A stretch of 27,391 nucleotides of DNA, taken from NCBI RefSeq assembly GCF_011745365.1, contig NW_024468924.1:1-27391 (forward strand), in the 5' to 3' direction. Positions 19,280 to 27,391 of the stretch are shown here, one piece after another. Below the pieces are notes generated by a model, which was given only the letters and a program-made list of their open reading frames with translations, ran no database searches and was not told the origin of the DNA. Both the position numbers and the translations under genes were made by a program. Positions within the stretch are counted from its first letter, which is position 1. Every line of letters begins with the position of its first letter. The DNA is from Cryphonectria parasitica EP155 (lineage: Eukaryota; Ascomycota; Sordariomycetes; Diaporthales; Cryphonectriaceae).

Positions 19280-20450
19280 ATAGCTTTAGAAACTTCTTCT
19301 TTATTCTTATATTAATTTATGCAGGAGAAGCTGATCAACCAGATTTGCTTTTTCTCTTAGCGTATTGAAGAACTTCAGCTGAGCTAGCATTAGCAGAAAG
19401 GCATTATTCGAGCTTAGCAGAAGCAGATTCAGTATAGTTCTCAGATTTTCATATATAAGAGCTATAAGATCAATAAGCTTATTATATATAACGATATTCA
19501 GGAACTTCTTTAGAGATTTCTTATTTATTATAAGATATATTTCTTGTATAATGCTTCTTAATTTATTATAAAATCCGAAAAAGTTATTCTTGCTAAAACT
19601 TGCTTTGAAAAGAATGCTTTTATCTAATATAAACCTTCTTTCTGCAATCATCTGAAATATGCTAATAATCTCAATATATATACTAGAACTATTAAGAAAA
19701 TATTTGATTCTTTCAAAAGCTTTGAAAAAGCTTTCAAGAATATCTTTAATAATTCTAATAAAGAATATATAATAGCTAAATAACTGATAAATCTTAAGCA
19801 GATTAAGTTAGTATTAGCTTATATAATTAAGTTTAAGTAATTTGCTATATAATTCTTATAGAAAAACAAGAATCTCATTGAATATTATTATAAGAAACTT
19901 AAGAATGAAATTAAGAATAAGATTGCAAAATAAGAATAGCTTGAAGATTTTGCAGTATTCTTGAATGCAGCTATTAGAATAAACAACTATTTCTACAAAT
20001 AATAAATAGAAAAGTTTAAGAAGAGAGAAAGCTAATTTATATAGCAATTGTAGCTAAATATCAGCAAAAAGTTTCAATTCTAAAGCTAGAATAAAGATCT
20101 TTAGCAGAATATAGCATAGAATAGGAGTACTTATGCTGAATTCATGGAATTAAATGCAATTATAAGAAAAATATATAATTGAAATTATTATAATTGCAAT
20201 AAATTAGGCTATATTATATGAGACTATTGCTAGCTTAAGAAGCTTTAATAATGGAAATCTGTTTTCAAAGAATAATAGCTTAATATAATACAAATATAGC
20301 AATCCAATTAATTGAGCAAAAATATTTCCTTGGAGCAAGTATTAAACTCTATTAATTACAGAAATCTCAGCTGAATATTCTGCTATAATAATAACTGCTT
20401 AATATATCTTTCAAATAAGAAAAGTTTAGAATAGTTTCCGAAAGCATTAT
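19280..20450 (+). pseudogene. gag: C gag remnant
   Basis: The inferred start is ATA at 19280-19282, followed by Ala. A capsid core homologous to A and E follows. The CCHC knuckle is at 20186-20227, reading Y-x2-C-x4-Y-x4-Y. The Cys-Tyr-Asn3-Cys motif is in frame at 20381-20398. Many stops are present. The Gln/Ala-rich N-terminal run seen in A and E is absent or much shorter here, which partly explains the shorter element. Confidence 0.75.
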
Positions 20451-21100
20451 AAAGGAAGACTAAGCAACTAGCAATAGGAAGAAAGGAACTAATCTATAAT
20501 ACAGTTCTGAATAATAGCAATTCAAATTACTTTAGTATCTTTGAGAAAGAATTAGTTTTCAGAAGAAATAACAAAGAAAGATATCCCTTGAAATATTATA
20601 AGTAATAACAAACGAAATAGCTCTTATAAGCATTTGAAGAAACATTCCTCAATAAGCAACTGAATAGCTTATTAAAGCTTATTAATAGTTCATTAGAAAC
20701 TATTAATCCCAGTAAAGCAAACTTAGCAATGCTTTGCAGTACACCCGATTTCGCTAGCATATATTACTATTCCTAGTATAAGAACAGGAACAGATTATCC
20801 AAGTTATTGAGGAATCTAGCATCAGATTCAGAGAAGTTCTTAAAATAAGGCATAATAATGCATATATTAAGCTACTGATGAATAGCTTTTGAAACTGTAT
20901 TAATAGCAGAACGAAATAGTAGCAGTATTAGATAATCAACTATATTATTTATATAAGCAATAAGATTTGTAACTAGTATAATAAGCAAGAAGCTAGAAAG
21001 AAATATTAGTATAAATAGCAATAAGCTAGGAAGCTTGCTTAGAAAGCAGTATAATAAGCTCAGATTTCAAAAGGAAAGAATTGTTTGTAATGAGATTACA
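20450..21100 (+). pseudogene. C gag-protease linker
   Basis: This degraded coding sequence is shorter than in A and E (knuckle to protease 1009 nt against about 1270-1290) and carries a Lys/Ala/Gln-rich stretch near 20990-21060. A less mutated patch lies at about 20690-20840. The phase relation to protease differs from A and E, so indels are likely here. Confidence 0.5.
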
Positions 21101-24100
21101 AATAATTAGAGCTTAAAGATTCCTATATATTGTATATAGCAGAAATAAAGTATATATAAAACTTAATGCTTATATTTATAGAAATAAATACAGAATCTTA
21201 TTGAATAGCAGCGCTTAAGAAAACTTTATATTCTTTAGAATCATTAATAAAGTATATATTAATTAGCATTAAAAAAAGAAAATCTATAATCTTCTTATTA
21301 TAAAAGAACAAATTATTATATATAATTAAGATATAATTAATATAAAGATTAATTATCTATTAGTCTTAATTTAAGATTATATAATATTTATTGCTTTTGA
21401 TATTATAAATATAGTAAAATATAAATTAATTTTAAATATTCTTTAGCTTAAGCAGCATAATTCTTAAATTAATTAAACTACTAGCTAAATCTTTTAGAAA
21501 TAAGCTATATTTAACAGAATAATTGCAATTAATAGTATAGAACTGAATTTAATTATTAAAGAATATTTAAGAAAAAAAGCTTTAAATAGATTTATATATA
21601 TTTTCAAATTAGCAGAGCTGCTAACAGAAGAAGAAGAATCTAGCAGAAAGAATGCTATTATTATACTAGAATTCTTATAAGTTATAGAAAAAAGAATGCA
21701 GATATTAATATAAAACAATTAATCTATATTAGAATAATATACTACAAATTAGAATAAAGAATAGAAATTACATTCTAGAAAGATTGCTGTAGCTTGAACT
21801 AGTAAATAGCAATTCAGTAAAAAAAAGAAAGCAATAATTCTCTATATAATATAAGAAAGAAAGAATACTTAATAGTATTTATTATTTCTCCAGATAGCAG
21901 AAATAGAATATAAACTGAAATCAATACTTGCAAATATATTGCAAGAATATTATAAATTCAAGAAATTATTCTAAGAAGAATTGAATATAGAATTATTAGA
22001 ATATAGCTTTTATAACTATAAAATTCTATTATAAGAAGAAAAATAGCTTAAGTTTTTCCTTATTTATAGATTAGATAAAGTATAATTCAAAGTACTTAGA
22101 GAATATCTTAATGAAAATTTTAAAAAGAAATATATATAATTATTGCAATTACTAGCAGAATACTCTATTCTATTTATACTTAAAAAGAATAGCAAGCTTT
22201 AGCTATATATTGATTATAAATAGCTTAATAATATTATAATTAAAAACTAATATTTATTATTACTTATTAAGAAGCTATAAAATAGATTGCAAGAAGCATA
22301 GTAATTTATAGCTTTAAATCTTAAAAGAGCTTATAATCTAATTAAAATAAAGAAAGAAAAGAAATGAAAAACTACTTTTAGAATATATTACAAATATTAT
22401 AAATATTTGATTATGCTCTTTGATTTAACGAATATCTTAGCTTTATTTCAAGAAATAATTAATTATATTCTATATAAGCATCTTAATTAGTTCATTATTG
22501 CATATCTTAATAATATTCTTATTTATTCTCGAATACTAAAAGAATATAAGAAGTATATGGAAATAATATTGTAAATGCTTCAGAATGCAAAACTTTTTAT
22601 AAAATCTGCAAAGAGTTACTTTTATATATAGAAAGTTGATTATCTCGGATTTACAATTAAGCTAAAATGTATTAAGCTACAGAAAGATAAGATAAAAGCT
22701 ATTAGAAATTAGCTAATCCTTAGGAATGTTAGAAATATTAGATTTTTTCTTGAATATATTAACTTTTATAAATAGTTTATTAAGAACTATAGCTGAATTG
22801 CATATTCTCTTATAAATCTTACTAAAAAGAAGCAATTCTTTGAATGGATTTCCAAGATATAGAAAGCTTTTAATAAGATTATTAAGCATATTATCTCAGA
22901 ACTAATTCTATATAAAGCAAATCTCTACAAACTATTTGAAATCGAAACTAATATATCGAAATATATATTCAGAGAATAGCTTGATTAATAAGATAATTAA
23001 GAATATTTAAGAATTATAAGCAATTTTTTAAGAAAGTTGAATAGCTTAGAAATTAATTATAGAATTCTGAATTAGAAGCTTATAGCAATAATAAAAGCTT
23101 TCAAGAAATAGCAATATTATCTTATTAGCATATAATACTTAATTATAATTTATTTAGATTATAAGAATCTAATTATATTTATAATAACTAAGATCTTGAA
23201 TAAGCAATAAATTAGATAAGCAGAATTTCTCTTATAGTTTGATTTCAGAATTATATACTGCAAAAGCTTAGAAAATAAACAAGTGGATGCTTTTAGTAAA
23301 AGATTAGATTACTGAAATACAAATTCCTCGGATATACAAAATATCTTTACTTAAGATAAATCAGAAAATCTTATTAATATATATAAAAAGCTGAATACTA
23401 CTTTCAGAATCAAATCTTTAGAAAAGAATTCAGAATTAATAATTCTAAATGAATAAAATAGCTATATCAGAAATATATATAGCGCATTAGCATATAAATA
23501 TTAAGAAGTTAGAACAATCTATAAATATATTAAAAGATATTAGAATTTATTAGATTTTAGGAAAAGAATCAAAAGTATCTTATAATAATATAATAGCTGC
23601 AAAAGGAATAAAGCAGAAAGATATAAGCTTTACAAACTACTATATTTCTTATTAATATTTATAATTATTTAGCAATCTATTAATCTAAATTTTATTATTA
23701 AGCTATTTTTCTTATAAGAATTCTTAACTAAAGTATAATATAATAGTATTCTAGTAATAGTTTGCAAACTAAATAAGTATACTTACTTTCTTCTTTATAA
23801 GAAAAGCAGTATAATAGAGAAATTTGTATATATATTTCTTAGAACAATTATTACTAATTATAGCATACTAGAAGAAATAATTTTCAATAGAAATAGAAAG
23901 TTTAACTTAAAATTCTGAACTTTGCTTATAAAATAGCTTAGAATATATTACAAAATATTTATAGTATTTTATCTATAAATAGATAAATAAATAGAAAAAA
24001 TAAATTAAATTATTAAATAATATTTTCAATACTATATTAACTAGAAATAAAATAATTAAATTAATTTATTATTTCTTATATAATTTATTTATAATAATAT

Positions 24101-24728
24101 AAATATAAATATAATAAAGAAATTATTATTCTTTATATTCTATAAATATAACTTAATAGCTTATTATAAGATATTATTAGAAGTAAATATAAAAGCTATA
24201 AATAAAAGAATTAAAAAGATTAAGAAAGTTTAGAAGAAATTCTAGTTAGAATTATAATTTATTTAGAAATGAATAATATAATATACAAACTTTAAAAAAA
24301 TTAAAAAACTAATTCTATAAAAAGAAGATAAAACTTATCTATTTTGGAAAAATATTAAAATAATTAAGCTTAATAATAAACTTAATTATAAGAAGTTAGA
24401 ATTATTCAAAATCTTATAATAGATTTTCCTAATTAATTATAAATTAGTACTATCTTATAGAATAAGAATATATTTAGTTTTTTATATTTTATTGCTAGAA
24501 TTAGTAATATAGAAAATATTTATAGATAATATAGCAAAAATAGAAAATAATAAATTCAAATATAAGATTAAAAGAATTCTTAAGTATAGAGATATAAATA
24601 ATATATAAGAATATCTTATTAAATGAAAGAATTATTTAGTAAGTAAGAATTTATAAAAATTATAGAAAAATATTGAAAATGCTTAAGAAAAAATAGCTAA
24701 GTATTAGAAAAAAAAAATTAGCATTTAG
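21100..24728 (+). pseudogene. pol: C pol remnant: PR, RT, RNase H, IN, chromodomain
   Basis: The phase is unbroken from protease to the stop TAG at 24726-24728. The protease site at 21204-21212 is Asn-Ser-Ser. The RT box at 22503-22529 reads Tyr-Leu-Asn-Asn-Ile-Leu-Ile-Tyr-Ser, with both catalytic Asp lost. RNase H: the first Asp at 22950-22952 is Asn. Integrase: first Asp 23688-23690 Asn, second 23886-23888 Asn, Glu 23994-23996 intact, with spacing identical to A and E. Chromodomain: 24561 to about 24690. The distances between these motifs (441, 1179, 198 and 108 nt) equal those in A, so decay is by substitution only. The protease-RT linker is diverged from A. Confidence 0.9.
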
Positions 24729-25370
24729 AATAACTGCTTTATTCTAAATCAAAACTTAGAAGCTTTAGAAGCTTTATTCTTCAGAAAACTAAACTAGTTT
24801 ATTATAGAATTTCCTATATTTACAGAATTTCAATCAAATCTCTTAAAAAAAGAATCTTTAGCAGCAGCAGCAGACTTTTCTATAATCATGAAACAAACTT
24901 CAGCAGCAATGCAGGCTTGCTCCTCCTCCGCCTTCTCACGCTCTAGCTTCTTTATGCTGAAAAGGCTTCAACAAACAGCCTTTATCATCCTCTCAAATCA
25001 CAAACGCTTTTTGCTTCTGCAAACATCCCATCTCTACAGCAGCATTATGCAGCTGCTTCTTAATGCTCTTGAGTTAGTTCTCCAGATATTAGTATTAAAT
25101 GCTTATTTGATGAATTTCCGCTATACTCAGCTTCTGAATGTTGCATTAGGAGCAGCTTAAGCGAATATATTCAGCACAACAGAAGGAATTCTTAATAGAG
25201 ACTTAACAAAACTGAATACTACAATTCTTGCAGAAGGAATAGAAAGGCATAATAATAGTATTTTTAAGGATTAAGGAAAGAAGAGAATTCTTTTGCTTAG
25301 TCTTCTTAGCATGAGAATGAGATTTATTAATTCTGCTTAACATCTTAATTAGAAAAGCAAGATTATATAT
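24725..25370 (-). pseudogene. C antisense ORF
   Basis: This is the antisense frame between the chromodomain and the 3' LTR. From about 25370 it reads Tyr-Asn-Leu-Ala-Phe-Leu-Ile-Lys-Met-Leu, then Met-Pro-Phe-Tyr-Ser-Phe-Cys-Lys. A Cys-Cys-Ala-Glu segment, a Glu/Arg/Ala-rich helix and the C-terminal Phe-Asp-(stop)-Asn-Ser-Val-Asn block follow, ending Lys-Gln-Leu-Phe at 24725-24727. There are several stops and at least one frameshift. The stretch 24860-25170 is notably GC-richer than the rest of C. An open frame of 90 codons on the + strand here (24888-25160) is only its shadow. Confidence 0.6.
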
Positions 25371-25422
25371 ACGGAAAACTTGCTAGAATACTTACAGAAG
25401 ATCATTAAGAGTAACAACTGAT

Positions 25423-25435
25423 AGAAGGAAGATAA
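25423..25435 (+). other. C polypurine tract
   Basis: AGAAGGAAGATAA abuts the 3' LTR and is equivalent to the tract in the other copies. Confidence 0.75.
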
Positions 25436-25876
25436 TATTATAATCTATTTAATATACAGATTATAAGCAAGCAAGAACTAAATATCAGAAATTCAACATT
25501 CTAATTAAGCATTAATTATATAATCCAGAGTTAGGATTATAAGTATAACTAATCAGAATGAATAGCTTGGAATATGCGCTATTCAGAGCTAGCAGAATAG
25601 CTTGAATATATTGCTATCCAGCATATTCATACTGAAGAGCAGATTATATAAGAATACATTCATTATTACTAGATAAATCATCAGAATATAGCTCTTCAGT
25701 TATCAATCTAAGTATTCATTTGTTATATATTTGAATAGCTCCAAAGGCGAATGATCAGCACTTGCACGAATTACAGTTATATTCCGTATTCAGTGAATTC
25801 TACTTTAATACTGCTCTTGTTAGCATAAACTCTTTGTATACTTCAGATCTTTGAATATTGCAGTGCATTTATTATA
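25436..25876 (+). repeat. C 3' LTR
   Basis: This 441-bp LTR pairs with 18779-19219. It starts TATTATAATC and ends ATTATA. It is more mutated than the 5' LTR in its first 130 bp and similar after that. CTTGC follows. Confidence 0.95.
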
Positions 25877-25881
25877 CTTGC
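25877..25881. repeat. Target site duplication of C (CTTGC), right copy
   Basis: This is the second copy of the CTTGC target. B sequence resumes here in register with 18778. Confidence 0.92.
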
Positions 25882-26059
25882 TATATTAATTTATAAAGTA
25901 GTATTAGCTAAGAATATTCTAGCTAATAATTCTTTATTTAGTAGTTTGAATTGAAATTTTGTTAATTCTAGCAGAGCTGTAATAAACTATTCTGAGTTTT
26001 TAGAAAATAAAGCTTTTAAAGCTTCTAAATTTTAATTTAAAATAAAGCAATTATTTTAA
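25882..26059 (+). pseudogene. B antisense ORF, last segment
   Basis: This is the C-terminal part of the antisense frame, with Phe-Leu-x-Asn-Lys-Ala, Lys-Ala-Ser-Lys-Phe and a final Lys-Gln-Leu-Phe before TAA at 26057-26059. The stop overlaps the pol stop of B (26056-26058) by 2 nt. Confidence 0.55.
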
Positions 26060-27391
26060 GCACTAGTTTTCTTCTTTCAATACTTAGCTATTTTTTCTTA
26101 AATATTTTTAATATTTTTTAATAATTCTTATAAATTCTTACTTACTAAATAATTCTTTTATTTAATAAGATATTCTTATATATTATTTATATTTCTATAC
26201 TTAAAAATCTTTTTAATCTTATATTCTAATTTATTATTTTCTATTTTTGCTATATTATTTATTAATATTTTTCAATAATTCTTATAAATTCTTACTTACT
26301 AAATAATTCTTTTATTTAATAAGATATTCTTATATATTATTTATATTTCTATGCTTAAAAATCTTTTTAATCTTATATTCTAATTTATTATTTTCTATTT
26401 TTGCTATATTATTTATTAATATTTTCTATATTGCTAGCTTTAGTAATAAGATATGAAAAACTGAATATATTTTTATTTTATAAGATAGTATTAATTTATA
26501 ATTAATTAGAGAAATTTGTTATAAGATTTTAAATAGTTTTAACTTTTTATAATCAAATTTATTATTAAGCTTAATTATTTTAATATTTTTCCAAAATAAA
26601 TAAGCTTTATCTTTCTTCTATAAAATTAATCTTTTAATTCTTCTAAAATTTGTATATTATATTATTTATTTCTGAATAAATTATAATTCTAATTAAAATT
26701 CTTTCTAAACTTTCTTAATTTTCTTAATTCTTTTATTTATAGCTTTTATATTTATTTCTAATAATACTTTATAATAAGCTATTGAATTATATTTATAGAA
26801 TATAAAGAATAGCAATTTCTTTATTATATTTATATCTATATTATTATAAGCGAATTATATAAGAAGTAATAAATTAATTTAATTATTCTATTTCTAATTA
26901 ATATAATATTAAAGATATTATTTAATAATTTGATTTATTCTTTTTATTTATTTATTTATTTATAAATAAATATTATAAATATTCTATAATATATTTTAAG
27001 CTGTTTTATAAGCAAAGTTTAAAATTTTAAATTAAACTTTCTATTTTTATTAGAGATTACTTCTTCTAATATGCTATAATTAGTAATAATTATTCTAAGA
27101 AATATATATACAAATTCTTCTGCTATACTACTTTTCTTATAAAGAAGGAAGTAAGTATATTTGCTTAGTTTGCAAATTATTATTAGAATGCTATTATATT
27201 ATATTTTAATTAAAAGTTCTTATAAGAGAAATAGCTTAATAATAAAATTTAAACTAATAAATTACTAAATAATTATAAATACTAGTAAGAAATGCAGTAG
27301 TTTATAAAGCTTATATCTTTCTGCTTTATTCTTTTTATAGCTATTATATTATTATAAAATATCTTTAATTCTTTTTCTAAAATCTAGCAAA
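26056..27391 (-). pseudogene. pol: B pol remnant: integrase and chromodomain
   Basis: Read on the minus strand from the right edge, this gives integrase with the second catalytic Asp at 27049-27051 (now Asn) and the Glu-x-Ile-Asn-Gln region near 26940, where Glu appears as Lys. The C-terminal domain and the chromodomain (about 26090-26490, partly duplicated) follow, then the stop TAA at 26056-26058. It is heavily mutated. Confidence 0.8.
26110..26417. repeat. 154-bp tandem duplication in the B chromodomain
   Basis: Units 26110-26263 and 26264-26417 are identical except for two transitions. A third start of the unit (AATATTTT) follows at 26418. No other copy (A, C, D, E) has the duplication. 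The two units share the RIP changes, so the duplication came after most of the mutation. Confidence 0.9.

Larger units (their letters stand above)
18779..25876 (+). mobile_element. Element C: full-length Ty3/gypsy chromovirus inside B
   Basis: This 7098-bp copy has two 441-bp LTRs and a CTTGC target duplication, inserted in the antisense ORF region of B, 384 bp of B sequence away from the insertion point of A and in the same orientation. It is heavily RIP-mutated through pol, but about 24860-25170 and the LTRs are less altered. Its U3 differs from A after the first 70 bp or so (AATAGCTT/ATATGC-type repeats). Confidence 0.95.
25877..27391 (-). mobile_element. Element B, piece 3, running off the right edge
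   Basis: B resumes after C and carries the 3' end of the antisense ORF, the chromodomain and integrase, ending in the integrase region at a point matching about position 70 of D. It is very AT-rich with almost no CpG. It contains a 154-bp tandem duplication. Confidence 0.92.

Noticed and set aside
19307..19651. 114-codon open frame on the - strand
   Set aside because: It is the complement of the gag capsid region of C and has no homology signal of its own.
24888..25160. 90-codon frame on the + strand in C
   Set aside because: It is the reverse side of the antisense ORF, whose minus-strand frame aligns to A and E.
1..27391. Mitochondrial or plastid origin because of the very low GC content
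   Set aside because: LTRs, target duplications, chromodomain integrase and CpA-directed decay point to nuclear heterochromatin.
1..27391. tRNA, rRNA, CRISPR or bacterial-type regulatory elements
   Set aside because: None found. Repeats are all explained by the retrotransposon copies.

Overview
The window is one block of nested, inactivated LTR retrotransposons and contains no recognisable host gene. It is very AT-rich, and its reading frames are full of stops at former CAA, CAG and TGG codons. This is the signature expected of repeat-induced point mutation (RIP, C-to-T mainly at CpA), so the source is most likely a filamentous ascomycete (Pezizomycotina) with AT-rich heterochromatin. I cannot name the species.

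All copies belong to one Ty3/gypsy family of the chromovirus type. The domain order is gag with a CCHC knuckle, a second Cys/His motif, aspartic protease, reverse transcriptase, RNase H, integrase with D,D-35-E spacing, then a C-terminal chromodomain. LTRs start TGTTATAACC and end ATTACA (RIP-altered in places), are 439 to 467 bp long, and are associated with 5-bp target duplications.

Layout. D (1-2514, + strand) is an old copy entering from the left edge inside integrase and ending in its 3' LTR. A 151-bp fragment of another LTR follows (2515-2665). Next comes about 135 bp of non-repeat, non-RIPed host DNA (2666-2771, resuming at 10239-10267). E (2772-10233, - strand, 7462 bp, duplication CTTCG) sits inside that host spacer. 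B is an old copy on the - strand that converges on D. It begins with its 3' LTR at 10268 and runs off the right edge, and it was split twice: by A (10984-18394, + strand, 7411 bp, duplication TTATT) and by C (18779-25876, + strand, 7098 bp, duplication CTTGC). B therefore survives as 10268-10983, 18395-18778 and 25877-27391. Inferred order: D and B first; A, C and E later.

The main biological point is a gene-like antisense reading frame between the chromodomain and the 3' LTR of all five copies, on the strand opposite to pol. It encodes a small protein with an N-terminal cysteine cluster, a charged helical middle and a conserved C-terminal block. Its stop codon overlaps the pol stop codon by 2 nt in every copy. 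The stretch holding it is usually less RIP-mutated than the rest. The element also shows signs of Tf1-like self-priming: the nine bases just inside the 5' LTR are complementary to a site in the LTR downstream of a TATA box.
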